From CAVZAB01 sp963773155 (lineage in GTDB: Bacteria > Pseudomonadota > Alphaproteobacteria > Rhizobiales > Beijerinckiaceae): 64,000 nt of DNA. A program made the position numbers and the translations under genes. The stretch spans positions 248,001 through 312,000 of the forward strand of contig CAVZAB010000006.1 of NCBI GenBank assembly GCA_963773155.1. Direction: 5' to 3'. Position 1 is the first letter of the stretch. Each line of letters starts with the position of its first letter. Below the pieces are notes generated by a model. That model was not told where the DNA came from. It did no database searches and saw only the letters and a list, made by a program, of their open reading frames with translations. Below, piece after piece: positions 1 through 8,978 of this stretch.

Positions 1-366
1 TTGGGAAGTGTTTCCTGGCCGGTCTTCATTGGCCTCACGCTGATCATGTTCGGCTGGGTCGGTTACATGACGGCGAACGCGCTCGCCAAGATGTGGCGGC
101 CCTGGTGGCACAATATTGTCTACGCCCTGATGCTCGCCTTCGCCAACCGCTTTTTCGAGGCGGCCCTGTTCCAGGGTAGCTGGTCCTGGCTCGGCTATAT
201 TGTTTCGGCGGTCTATCTGACCGCCATTATGCTGCTCGCCTATCGCGTCGCGCTCAGCCGCGGGATGGTGACCCAGTACCCGTGGCTTTATGAACGGGCA
301 TCGCCGATCGGCTGGCAGGAAAAGACGGGTGGGAAATCAGTAGACATGCCATTTTGGGGTGGATAA
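1..366 (+). CDS. DUF6867 family membrane protein, possibly 5'-truncated
   Basis: Small protein (121 aa from the first base) with three hydrophobic segments at about residues 6-28, 38-58 and 62-83, so an inner-membrane protein. The conserved end MVTQYPWLYERA is what I recognise from the DUF6867 proteins that sit at the end of branched-chain amino-acid (Liv) transporter operons in alphaproteobacteria; their function is unknown. The Liv-type binding protein follows directly, which fits. The reading frame begins with TTG at base 1 and is open to the window edge, so the true start may lie upstream. Confidence 0.75.
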   Translation: MGSVSWPVFIGLTLIMFGWVGYMTANALAKMWRPWWHNIVYALMLAFANRFFEAALFQGSWSWLGYIVSAVYLTAIMLLAYRVALSRGMVTQYPWLYERASPIGWQEKTGGKSVDMPFWGG

Positions 367-443
367 GGTTCGTCACCCAACCTAGGGGTCACCTTTTTGT
401 CACAATAGTTCGGACCGCTTATTGGTTTGGAGGGAGAGTGGAT

Positions 444-1568
444 ATGAAACGATACTCGTGGGTAATGTTGGCCGCCGCTGCGGCTACGTCTTTGAGCGTG
501 TGGAGCGCCAGAGCCGAGGATATTGTCGAGGTCGCAACCGCAGGTCCGATGACCGGCGGCGATGCCGCCTTCGGTGAACAGATGAAGCGCGGCGCCGAAA
601 TGGCGGTCGCCGACATCAACGCGGCCGGCGGTCTGCTCGGCAAGAAGCTTAACCTCAATGTCGGCGACGATCAATGCGAACCGAAGCAGGCCCTGCCGGT
701 CGCCACCGCCTTTGTCCAAAAGGGCGTCAAGATGGTCGCCGGTCATTATTGCTCGGGCGTATCGATCCCGGCATCGGCGGTCTATGTCGAAAACGGCATC
801 TTCATGATCACGCCAGCCTCGACCAATCCGCGCCTGACCGATGAAGCCGCCGCCAAGGGCTGGAAGACGGTGTTTCGCGCCTGCGGCCGCGACGACATCC
901 AAGGCGTCGTCGCCGGCAAATATCTTGCCACCAAGTACAAGGGCAAGAAGATCGCCGTTCTCCATGACAAGACCCCCTACGGTCAGGGCATAGCCGACGA
1001 GACCAAGAAGAACATGAATGCCGCCGGCCTCAAGGAAGAACTCTATGACAGCTTCCAGAAAGGCGACAAGGATTATACCGCGCTCGTCAGCAAGATGAAG
1101 CAGATGGGCATCGATGTGGTCTATGTCGGCAGCTACCACACGGAAACGGGGCTGCTTGCCAAACAGGCTCGCGAACAAGGCTTCAACGCTCAGATCGTCG
1201 GGCCGGACTCCTTGGTGACCGACGAATTTTGGAAAATCGCTGGACCGGCCGGCGAAGGCCTGATCATGACCTTTGCCCCGGATCCGATGGGCAATCCAAG
1301 CGCCAAGGCGGTGGTCGAAAAGTTCAAGAAGGCGAACTACAATCCGGAAGGCTATACGCTCTACACCTATGCCGCTTTCCAGGTTTGGGAATTTGGCGTG
1401 AAGGCGGCCAAGACCTTCGACGCTGCCAAGGTTGCCGCCCAGATTGTTGGCAAGGAAATTCCGACCGTCGTCGGCAAGCTGAAATATGACACCAAGGGCG
1501 ACGTGACCAACAGCGAATACGTCTGGTACATCTGGCATGACGGCAAATATGCCGAAATCAAGAAGTAA
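444..1568 (+). CDS. Branched-chain amino-acid ABC transporter substrate-binding protein
   Basis: Periplasmic binding protein of the Liv type (type 1 periplasmic-binding fold, 374 aa). The ATG at 444 was chosen over the upstream in-frame ATG at 354 because it follows an AGGGAGAG ribosome site and starts a clear signal peptide (MKRYSW, hydrophobic stretch, cleavage after about ARA at residue 24). The mature start with AGPMTGGDAAFGEQ and a DDQC segment is typical of the leucine/isoleucine/valine binding proteins. It delivers substrate to LivHMGF permease and ATPase subunits, which must lie upstream of the window. A terminator-like hairpin follows, so this is the last gene of its operon. The exact ligand cannot be read from sequence. 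Confidence 0.9.
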   Translation: MKRYSWVMLAAAAATSLSVWSARAEDIVEVATAGPMTGGDAAFGEQMKRGAEMAVADINAAGGLLGKKLNLNVGDDQCEPKQALPVATAFVQKGVKMVAGHYCSGVSIPASAVYVENGIFMITPASTNPRLTDEAAAKGWKTVFRACGRDDIQGVVAGKYLATKYKGKKIAVLHDKTPYGQGIADETKKNMNAAGLKEELYDSFQKGDKDYTALVSKMKQMGIDVVYVGSYHTETGLLAKQAREQGFNAQIVGPDSLVTDEFWKIAGPAGEGLIMTFAPDPMGNPSAKAVVEKFKKANYNPEGYTLYTYAAFQVWEFGVKAAKTFDAAKVAAQIVGKEIPTVVGKLKYDTKGDVTNSEYVWYIWHDGKYAEIKK

Positions 1569-1594
1569 CCGAGACTTCTGACCGCAACGCACTC

Positions 1595-1630
1595 AGGCCC
1601 GGCGGTGCTACCTGCCGGGCCTTTGTCTTG
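1595..1630 (+). terminator. Rho-independent-like terminator after the Liv binding protein
   Basis: A perfect 9-bp stem AGGCCCGGC (1595-1603) / GCCGGGCCT (1614-1622) with a 10-nt loop is followed by the T-rich run TTGTCTTG. It lies 26 bp after the stop codon of the substrate-binding protein. Confidence 0.75.
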
Positions 1631-1739
1631 CCGATGCGCATGCTGCATTCACCTTGATCCTGGCCGACCACTGGCCACGGCCGCCTTTCGTCGCCATATT
1701 CAAGCTTTGGCGGCAGCGCTGCCTGTCTCGCGAATTCGG

Positions 1740-2306
1740 ATGATGGTCGTTCACAAGCGCTTTGAACCCGGGCCTGGATTGTTGAAAAGCACCGGCCCAG
1801 CCACCGCTGAAGCGCCGCCGCCCGCGGCTTTTCGCGAGGCAATGAGCCATGTTGTCGCCGCCGTTCATATCCTGACCAGCGATGGGGTCGGTGGAAGGGC
1901 GGGTCTTACCGCAAGCGCGGTGCAGTCGGTCTCCGACAATCCGGCGACCATGCTCGCCTGCGTCAACCGGGCCAGCCATTCGGCTGGGCGGATTATCGCC
2001 AACGGCGTATTCTGCATCAATACGCTCGCGCCCGATTCAATCGGCCTTGCCGAGACTTTCGCCGGCCGCAATGGCCTGCATGGCGAAGCGCGTTTCGATT
2101 TTGGCCAATGGCAGAAGCTTGCGACCGGCTCGCCGGTCCTGGCAAGCGCGATTGCCGTGTTCGACTGCCGCCTTCTGGAAACGACTGAGGTCGCGACCCA
2201 TCATATCCTGCTCGGCCAGGTCGTCGCGATCAGGATTGCGGCCGGCGCGACGGCAAGCCTCGCCTATGCGAACCGGCGCTACCGGAGTCTCAACGAGGGC
2301 GGGTGA
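1740..2306 (+). CDS. Flavin reductase family protein
   Basis: About 188 aa from ATG 1740 (a second ATG follows at 1743). The body, with FREAMSHVVAAVHILTSDG, GLTASAVQSVSDNPATMLACVNR and HILLGQVVAI segments, is a flavin reductase-like FMN-binding split barrel (HpaC/RutF type). Such proteins reduce FMN or FAD with NAD(P)H and hand it to a partner monooxygenase, or act as flavin-binding oxidoreductases. No flavin-dependent oxygenase partner is adjacent. The frame is open upstream to 1605, but that extension covers the terminator and looks non-coding. A weak ribosome site leaves the start uncertain. Confidence 0.8.
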   Translation: MMVVHKRFEPGPGLLKSTGPATAEAPPPAAFREAMSHVVAAVHILTSDGVGGRAGLTASAVQSVSDNPATMLACVNRASHSAGRIIANGVFCINTLAPDSIGLAETFAGRNGLHGEARFDFGQWQKLATGSPVLASAIAVFDCRLLETTEVATHHILLGQVVAIRIAAGATASLAYANRRYRSLNEGG

Positions 2307-2317
2307 GCCGGCTCGGC

Positions 2318-3358
2318 CTAGCGGGGGGCGGGGCGCCGACGCCTGGCAACCCGCCCTGCGGCCGTTGCCGTTCGACCGCGCCGATTTGCCGTCTGGCGCT
2401 GGGCCTTTGCTTTGGCGGTTTTGCCCTTTGCCGTTTTTGCGGTTGTTTTGCTGCGCGTCTTTGCCGCTGATGTCCTCGATTTTTTTCGGACCGTCTTGGT
2501 TGGCGCCTTGGCCGTCTTCCGTAATGTCGAGCGGCCAGCCGCCTTGCTGGTGGCGGCACGCGCCAGCCGCGATTTGCGCGGCGCGCGCAGGAACGACAGG
2601 ACCGCCCGGTTGAAAGCCTCGGGCGCCTCGACATTCGACAGGTGGGCGGCTTCCAGTTCCACCAGCTTGGCGCCGGCAATCGCCTGCGCGATCAATCGAC
2701 CGCGTGCCGGCGGGGTTGCCGGGTCGTATTTGCCAACGATAACGAGGACGTCGCTTTCGACTTTGCGCAAGGCCTCGCGCTGGTCCATGTCGCGAATCGC
2801 CGACGCGCAGGCCGCATAGCCCTCGGCCGGGGTTTCGGTCAGCATTGTCTTGATCTTAAGCACGGCTTCGGGCGAATGGGTCTGGAAATTGCGGGTGAAC
2901 CAGCGGTCGATGATTGCCGGGGCGATTTCCAGCATGCCCTTTTCGCGGACTGTGCGGATCCGCTCGTTCCACAATTCCGGCGGCGGCATGTGCGCGGCCG
3001 TATTGGCGAGAACGGCTCGGTCGATGCGGTTTGGCGCATGGGTCAAGAGCCATTGCCCGACCATACCGCCCTTCGACAGTCCGAGCCAATGCGCCCGCTT
3101 GATCGACAGCGCATCCATGATGGCGAGCGCGTCTTCGGCGAGTTGTTCGATCGAATAGGGGCCGGGTGGCACAGCGCTGGAGCCGTGGCCGCGGGAATCG
3201 TAGCGGACCAGCCGGAAGTGCGGCAACAGCGCGGCAATCTGCGGTTCCCACATCTGCAGATTGGTGCCGAGCGAATTCGACAGGACGAGCGCCGGCGCGC
3301 TCGGATCGCCCTCGACGAGAATATGGATTTTGGCGCCATTGACGGTAAGTTCCGGCAT
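2318..3358 (-). CDS. pcaD: 3-oxoadipate enol-lactonase-like alpha/beta hydrolase with a basic histone-like C-terminal tail
   Basis: The first 260 residues form a PcaD-type alpha/beta hydrolase: RYDSRGHG at 52-59, nucleophile Ser95 in GLSKGG, Asp212 in KYDPATPP and His239 in EAAHLSN. PcaD opens the enol-lactone of the beta-ketoadipate pathway. Residues 261-346 are an extra tail made almost only of Lys, Arg, Ala, Thr and Ser, with about 32 basic residues and no acidic one, like the C-terminus of histone H1 or bacterial AlgP-type proteins. PcaD family members normally end near 260 aa. No other pca gene is nearby; the divergent neighbour is coxG. I chose ATG 3358, preceded by GGGGA; ATG 3382 is also possible. 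Confidence 0.8.
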   Translation of the reverse strand: MPELTVNGAKIHILVEGDPSAPALVLSNSLGTNLQMWEPQIAALLPHFRLVRYDSRGHGSSAVPPGPYSIEQLAEDALAIMDALSIKRAHWLGLSKGGMVGQWLLTHAPNRIDRAVLANTAAHMPPPELWNERIRTVREKGMLEIAPAIIDRWFTRNFQTHSPEAVLKIKTMLTETPAEGYAACASAIRDMDQREALRKVESDVLVIVGKYDPATPPARGRLIAQAIAGAKLVELEAAHLSNVEAPEAFNRAVLSFLRAPRKSRLARAATSKAAGRSTLRKTAKAPTKTVRKKSRTSAAKTRSKTTAKTAKGKTAKAKAQRQTANRRGRTATAAGRVARRRRPAPR

Positions 3359-3483
3359 ATCTGTCCCCGCATGCACTGCCATTGCCTCGCCGCGCCGGTT
3401 GGCGCTAGGGTGCAGATTAGGCCCGACGGCGCCCCTGGCAAGTGGCCGGGAGGGTGGGCATTTGAGAAGGATTGCGAAAAGCC

Positions 3484-3939
3484 ATGGCCATGACAATGAC
3501 AGGGCAGGTCACATTGCCGGCGCGCCGAGAAATTGTTTGGAAGGCGTTGAACGATCCGGATGTGCTGAAGGCCTGCATTCCTGGCTGCCAATCGCTCGAG
3601 CGGACCGGCGAAAATGGTTTTGCCGCTGTCGCCAAGCTGAGAATCGGCCCGGTCAGCGCCACTTTCAAGGGCAATGTCGCCTTGACCGATCTCGATCCGC
3701 CGAATGGCTACAAGATCAATGGCGAGGGGCAGGGCGGCATAGCCGGCTTTGCCAAAGGCGGCGCGACGGTCAGCCTGAGCGATGCGGCGGAGGGCGGCAC
3801 GCTGCTATCCTATGACGTGGTTGCCAATGTCGGCGGCAAGATCGCGCAGTTGGGCGCGCGGTTGATTGACGGCACCGCGAAAAAGCTGGCCGATCAGTTT
3901 TTCCAAAACTTCGCCAGCGCCGTCGCCGCGCAGACCTAA
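3484..3939 (+). CDS. coxG: CoxG family SRPBCC protein, CO dehydrogenase-like accessory
   Basis: 151 aa. The MTGQVTLPARREIVWKALND start, KACIPGC at about 32-38 and the GGKIAQLGARLIDGTAKKLADQFF ending are hallmarks of CoxG, a SRPBCC hydrophobic-pocket protein. In CO-oxidising bacteria CoxG helps attach the CoxMSL enzyme to the membrane. Here it heads the plus-strand molybdenum hydroxylase cluster, about 240 bp before coxS. It ends right after the SRPBCC domain and has no hydrophobic tail. AGAAGGA at 3465-3471 supports ATG 3484; a TTG at 3472 is too close to that site. Confidence 0.85.
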   Translation: MAMTMTGQVTLPARREIVWKALNDPDVLKACIPGCQSLERTGENGFAAVAKLRIGPVSATFKGNVALTDLDPPNGYKINGEGQGGIAGFAKGGATVSLSDAAEGGTLLSYDVVANVGGKIAQLGARLIDGTAKKLADQFFQNFASAVAAQT

Positions 3940-4179
3940 TTGCGAGGCGACGCGCGGCTGGTGCGGTGAAATTCGCCAAAATACGCCGCTTTCCTGGCGA
4001 CATGCCGGTGCCGACCGCTTGACCGCGGCTGATACGCGCCTCAAACTGGCGCATTCGAGTTGGAACGGGCGGGCCTCGGGCCCGCATCTCGAAACGGGGC
4101 AGCATCGGCTGGACTTTGCCGGTGACATGTCTCGCTTGAATTCTCGCCGGCAAGCGGCGGGGCCTTTGGAGGAAATTTC

Positions 4180-4671
4180 ATGCCTGTCGTTTCAATGAGT
4201 GTTAATGGGAAGCCTGTGTCGGCGGACGTCGATCCGCGGACCCTGCTGGTCCAATTTCTGCGCGAACACCTGCGCCTGACCGGCACCCATGTTGGTTGCG
4301 ACACCAGCCAGTGCGGCGCCTGCGTGGTGCATGTGGATGGCAAGGCGATCAAGTCCTGCACGACGCTTGCGCTCAGTTGCGAGGGCAGCCATGTCGTCAC
4401 CATCGAGGGCCTGGCGAACGGCGCCAAATTGCATCCGATGCAGGAGGCCTTTCGCGAGCATCATGGCTTGCAATGCGGGTTCTGCACGCCCGGCATGATC
4501 ATGACCGCCGTCGACATGGTCAATCGGCTCGGCAATTCGCTCGAGGAACACACCATTCGCGAGGAACTCGAAGGCAACATCTGCCGTTGCACTGGCTATC
4601 ACAATATTGTCAAGGCAGTCGCGCACGGGGCCAAGGCCATGGCGCAAAACCATGCCAAGGCGGCCGAGTAG
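4180..4671 (+). CDS. coxS: CoxS-like [2Fe-2S] small subunit of a molybdenum hydroxylase
   Basis: 163 aa, carrying both iron-sulfur centres of the xanthine oxidase / CO dehydrogenase small subunit. The plant-type ferredoxin cluster uses Cys40, Cys45, Cys48 and Cys60 (GCDTSQCGAC); the second cluster uses Cys99, Cys102, Cys135 and Cys137 (CGFC and CRC). It passes electrons from the molybdenum site in CoxL to FAD in CoxM. A strong GGAGGA site precedes ATG 4180. The order S-L-M that starts here is the form II order, unlike M-S-L of true (form I) CO dehydrogenase. Confidence 0.92.
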   Translation: MPVVSMSVNGKPVSADVDPRTLLVQFLREHLRLTGTHVGCDTSQCGACVVHVDGKAIKSCTTLALSCEGSHVVTIEGLANGAKLHPMQEAFREHHGLQCGFCTPGMIMTAVDMVNRLGNSLEEHTIREELEGNICRCTGYHNIVKAVAHGAKAMAQNHAKAAE

Positions 4672-4723
4672 AGGCGCGCCATAAAACCGGCGCCACAATT
4701 TGCCAAACATTTGGGAGGAACAT

Positions 4724-7088
4724 ATGAGTGCGACCGGAATCGGGGCCTCAGTCCGCCGCAAGGAAGACTTTCGTTTCATCACCGGCAAGGGCCATTACAC
4801 CGATGATATCAATCGGCCCGGCCAGGCCTATGCCTATTTCCTGCGCTCGCCGCATGCGCACGCCACGATCAACAAGATCGACACGACAAAGGCGACCCAG
4901 GCGCCTGGCGTCCTCGCCGTTCTCACCGGCGCCGATCTCGCCAGCGACAAGGTCGGCGGCCTGATTTGCGGCTGGATGATCCATTCGAAGGACGGATCGC
5001 CGATGAAAGCAGCGCCGCACCCGGCGCTGGCCCAGGGCAAGGTTCGCTATGTCGGCGACCACGTCTGTGTCGTCATTGCCGAAACCTATGCCCAGGCGCG
5101 CGACGCCGCCGAAAAGGTCGTCGTCGATTATAGCCCGCTGCCGGCCGCGGCCGATACGGCGAGCGCCTCGAAGCCCGGCGCGCCACAGGTCCATGCCGAG
5201 GCGCCGAATAACACTGTTTTCAATTGGCATCTCGGCGACAAGGCCGCAACGGATGCCGCCTTTCAGCGCGCCAAGCACGTGACCACGCTCGACATTGTCA
5301 ACAACCGGCTGATCCCCAACGCGATGGAGCCGCGGGCGGCGGTCGGCGATTACGATGCCGGCACCGAGATCCTTCACGCTCTATACGACAAGCCAGAATC
5401 CGCATGTCGCCCGTTTGGTTCTGTCGGCCTTCATCGGAATTGCGCCGGAACACAAGTTGCGGGTCATCGCACCGGATGTCGGAGGTGGCTTCGGCTCGAA
5501 GATCTTCATCTATGCCGAGGAGACGGTCTGCGTGTGGGCGGCCAAGAAAGTCGGCCGTCCGGTCAAGTGGACCGGCGAGCGGACCGAATCCTTCCTCGCC
5601 GATGCGCATGGCCGCGACCATGTGACACGGGCCGAAATGGCGACCGATGAAAACGGCCGGATCATCGGCTTGCGGGCCCATACGATCGCCAATCTCGGCG
5701 CCTATCTGTCGACCTTCGCCTCCTCGGTCCCGACCTATCTCTACGCGCCGCTCCTGTCCGGTCAATATGACATTCCGGCGATCTATGCCGAAGTCGATGC
5801 GGTCTATACGAACACCGCGCCGGTCGATGCCTATCGCGGCGCCGGGCGACCGGAGGCGACCTTTGTCGTCGAGCGTCTTGTCGAGGTCACCGCGCGCCAG
5901 CTCGGTCAGGATCCGGCCTCGTTCCGGCGGAGGAATTTCATCAAGAAATTCCCGCATCAGACGCCGGTGATCATGTGCTATGACGCCGGCAATTATAATG
6001 CCGCTCTCGAAAAGGCGCTTGATATTGCCGATTACAAGAATTTCGGCAAGCGCAAGCGAGACAGCGCCAAGCGCGGCAAATTGCGCGGCATCGGCCTGTC
6101 GGCCTATATCGAGGCCTGCGGCATCGCGCCTTCGGCGGCGGTCGGTTCGCTCGGCGCCGGTGTCGGCTTGTGGGAATCGGCCGAAGTGCGGGTCAACCCG
6201 ATCGGCACGGTCGAAATTCTGACCGGCTCGCATAGCCACGGCCAGGGCCACGAGACGACCTTTGCCCAATTGGTCTCCGACCGCCTCGGCATTTCGATCG
6301 ACAATGTCTCAATTGTCCATGGCGACACCGACAAGGTGCAGATGGGCATGGGGACTTACGGATCGCGCTCGGGCGCGGTCGGCATGTCGGCGATCGTCAA
6401 GGCGCTCGACAAGATCGAAACCAAGGCCAAGAAAGTGGCCGGCCACGTGCTCGAGGCTGCCGAAAAGGACATCGAGTTCAAAAATGGCAAGTTTACCGTC
6501 AAGGGAACCGACAAATCGATCGATTTTGGTTCGGTTGCCTTGCAGGCCTATATTGCGCACAAATTCAACGGCCAGGAACTGGAGCCCGGCCTCAAGGAAA
6601 GTGCCTTCTACGACCCGACCAACTTCACCTTCCCGGCCGGTGTCCATATTTGCGAAGTCGAAATCGACCCGGAAACCGGCATTACCAAGATTGAAAAATG
6701 GACGGCGGTCGATGATTTCGGCGAAATCATCAACCCGATGATTGTCGAGGGCCAGGTTCATGGCGGCATCGCCCAAGGGATCGGCCAGGCGATGCACGAA
6801 ACGGCGATTTACGACAAGAGCGGACAATTGTTGACGGCGAGCTACATGGATTATTGCATGCCGCGCGCCGACGATCTGCCGTCCTTTGCGGTCGGCATGA
6901 CGCAGACGCGCTGCCCCTCCAATCCACTCGGCATCAAGGGTTGCGGCGAGGCCGGCGCAATCGCCGCTCCGCCGGCCGTCATCAATGCCCTGACCGATGC
7001 GCTCGGCCATGAGGACCTGGCAATGCCAGCGACGCCTCAGGCGGTTTGGCGCGCGGCCCGGAAAACCATGGCCAAAGCGGCCGAATAG
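4724..7088 (+). pseudogene. coxL: CoxL-like molybdopterin-binding large subunit (form II), interrupted by one +1 frameshift
   Basis: Reads as one large subunit (about 788 aa) once a single extra base is removed. The first frame runs from ATG 4724 (GGGAGGAA site) to NAMEPRAAVGDYDAGTE; similarity resumes one frame over with SFTLYTTSQNPHVARL, so the shift lies near 5369-5373. The rest is intact: DVGGGFGSK, GQGHETT, a C-terminal GCGEAG, and the loop AYRGAGR at about 5829-5849. AYRGAGR marks form II; form I CO dehydrogenases have AYxCSFR. The substrate is therefore uncertain (a CO-like or other hydroxylation substrate). One clean indel in an otherwise preserved gene suggests sequence error or very recent inactivation. 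Confidence 0.85.
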
Positions 7089-7135
7089 ATGTCAGCGCCA
7101 AACGGCGCCAGCCCTAAACCTTGCGGGAGAATTCC

Positions 7136-7933
7136 ATGTATGCCTTCACCTTCCACCGTCCGCACAGCCTGCGCTCGGCCGCGGCCATGCTGAACAAGGA
7201 ATCGGAAGCCAAGCTCCTGGCCGGTGGTCAGACGCTCTTGCCGACGATGAAGCAGCGCCTCGCCGCGCCGGCCCATCTGATCGACCTTTCGGCGACGCCC
7301 GAACTCAAGGGTATCGAGCACAAGGGCCGCAATCTCGTCATCGGTGCGATGACGACCCATGCCGAAGTGGCCGATAGCGCGGCCGTCAAAGCGGCCATTC
7401 CGGCGCTGGCCGATCTGGCCTCCGGCATCGGCGATCCTGCCGTGCGCAATCGCGGCACCATCGGCGGCTCGATCGCCAACAATGACCCGGCCGCCGATTA
7501 TCCGGCCGCCTGCCTGGCGCTCGCGGCAACCATCGTCACCAACAAGCGCAAGATTGCCGCCGACGACTTCTTCACCGGCATGTTCGAAACCGCGCTCGAG
7601 CCCGGCGAAATCGTCACCAGGATTTCGTTCCCGGTGCCGGCCAGAGCCAATTACCAGAAATTCCCCAACCCGGCCTCGCGCTATGCCCTGGTTGGCGTCT
7701 TTGTCGCCAAAAAGGGGTCGGAGGTGCGGGTTGCGGTCACCGGGGCCGGCGCCAGCGGCGTCTACCGGGCCAAGAATCTCGAAGCGGCGCTGACCGCCAA
7801 GTTCCATCCCAAGTCGCTTGACGGCCATCAGGTCGCGGCGAGCGGCCTGAATTCGGACATGCATGCTGACGCCGACTACCGGGCCCACCTGATCAGCGTC
7901 TTGACGAGGCGGGCGGTCGAAGCGACCCGCTAG
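7136..7933 (+). CDS. coxM: CoxM-like FAD-binding medium subunit
   Basis: 265 aa. AGGQTLLP at 29-36 and TIGGS at 108-112 are the two FAD-binding motifs of the CO dehydrogenase / xanthine dehydrogenase medium subunit. The protein takes electrons from the CoxS iron-sulfur clusters and passes them to an electron acceptor or quinone. ATG 7136 follows GCGGGAG; the gene is 47 bp after coxL. A palindromic hairpin lies about 30 bp after the stop codon and may end the structural operon before coxD. Confidence 0.9.
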   Translation: MYAFTFHRPHSLRSAAAMLNKESEAKLLAGGQTLLPTMKQRLAAPAHLIDLSATPELKGIEHKGRNLVIGAMTTHAEVADSAAVKAAIPALADLASGIGDPAVRNRGTIGGSIANNDPAADYPAACLALAATIVTNKRKIAADDFFTGMFETALEPGEIVTRISFPVPARANYQKFPNPASRYALVGVFVAKKGSEVRVAVTGAGASGVYRAKNLEAALTAKFHPKSLDGHQVAASGLNSDMHADADYRAHLISVLTRRAVEATR

Positions 7934-7961
7934 ACAGGCTTCGAACACGAAGTCCATCAGC

Positions 7962-7986
7962 GATGGCCGGGCTTGTCCCGGCCATC
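7962..7986. repeat. REP-like palindrome between coxM and coxD
   Basis: Perfect 10-bp inverted repeat GATGGCCGGG (7962-7971) / CCCGGCCATC (7977-7986) with loop CTTGT. From memory, this palindrome is widespread between genes in Bradyrhizobium/Rhodopseudomonas-type genomes. It could also act as a terminator or mRNA-stabilising hairpin after coxM. I see only this copy in the window. Confidence 0.6.
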
Positions 7987-8054
7987 CCTATTGTGCGGGC
8001 TGGAAAGATCGCTAGTTCTATCGAAGCCGGTCCCTTGACCTTTCTGGTGCATCC

Positions 8055-8978
8055 ATGATTCCCTTGTCCAAGCTGCCTGCCTCGATCGAGGAAACCCTGG
8101 CCTTATTGAAAGGCGCCGATTATGTCGCCGACCGGGCGCTGGCAACGGTGCTGTTCCTGGCGCTGCGGATGGGCAGGCCGCTGTTTCTCGAGGGTGAAGC
8201 CGGTGTCGGCAAGACGGAAATTGCCAAGGTTCTGGCCGCGACCCTCGGTCGCAGGCTGATCCGCCTGCAATGCTACGAGGGGCTCGATCTCGCCTCGGCG
8301 GTCTATGAATGGAATTATGCGGCCCAGATGATGGCGATTCGGCTCGCCGAGGCCGCCGGCGAACATGATCGCGATAGGCTCGAGCACGACGTTTTCGCCG
8401 AACGTTATCTGATCAAGCGGCCGCTCCTGCAGGCGCTCGAGCCAAGCACGCAGGGTGCGCCGGTCCTCTTGATCGATGAACTCGACCGCACCGACGAGGC
8501 GTTCGAAGCCTTTCTTCTGGAAATTCTGTCGGATTTCCAGGTGACCATCCCCGAGCTCGGCACGGTCAGAGCGGCCGAACCGCCGATTGTCGTGATTACG
8601 TCGAACCGGACCCGCGAGGTTCATGACGCGCTGAAGCGGCGCTGCCTCTATCATTGGGTCGGCTATCCCGATGCCGAGCGCGAACGAGCCATTGTCAAGG
8701 TCAAGGCGCCGCAGGCACCGGCCCGGCTTACCCGCGAATTGGTTGCCTTCGTGCAGAAAATCCGCAAGGAGGATCTGTTCAAAGCGCCCGGCGTCGCCGA
8801 GACTCTGGACTGGGCGAGCGCGCTCACCGAGCTCGATGCGGTAGCCCTCGATCCGGCCCAGGTCTCCGACACTTTGGGCGTGCTGCTCAAATACCAGGAC
8901 GACATTGCCAAAATGCAAGGTGACAAGGCCAAGGCGCTGGTCGATCAGGTGCGCGCCGAATTGAAGGCAAGCGCGTGA
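8055..8978 (+). CDS. coxD: CoxD, MoxR-type AAA+ ATPase
   Basis: 307 aa. Walker A GEAGVGKT (47-54), Walker B VLLIDELD (137-144) and a sensor region with ITSNRTRE make this a MoxR-family AAA+ ATPase. In carboxidotrophs CoxD is a chaperone that works with the VWA protein CoxE to assemble the sulfurated copper/molybdenum centre of CoxL. Its stop overlaps the GTG start of the next gene (GTGA), so the two are translationally coupled. Start ATG 8055 has no strong ribosome site, but the protein length is normal for the family. Confidence 0.9.
   Translation: MIPLSKLPASIEETLALLKGADYVADRALATVLFLALRMGRPLFLEGEAGVGKTEIAKVLAATLGRRLIRLQCYEGLDLASAVYEWNYAAQMMAIRLAEAAGEHDRDRLEHDVFAERYLIKRPLLQALEPSTQGAPVLLIDELDRTDEAFEAFLLEILSDFQVTIPELGTVRAAEPPIVVITSNRTREVHDALKRRCLYHWVGYPDAERERAIVKVKAPQAPARLTRELVAFVQKIRKEDLFKAPGVAETLDWASALTELDAVALDPAQVSDTLGVLLKYQDDIAKMQGDKAKALVDQVRAELKASA

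Noticed and set aside
288..1592. A 434-codon minus-strand frame over the Liv binding protein.
   Set aside because: It is the antisense of a well-conserved gene and has no recognisable motif; typical of GC-rich shadow frames.
5355..5380. Programmed ribosomal frameshift in coxL.
   Set aside because: No slippery sequence or stimulatory structure was apparent, and similar single-base breaks occur in unrelated genes.
4724..7933. Calling the cluster a true aerobic CO dehydrogenase.
   Set aside because: The active-site loop is AYRGAGR and the order S-L-M, both form II; CO oxidation is not assured.
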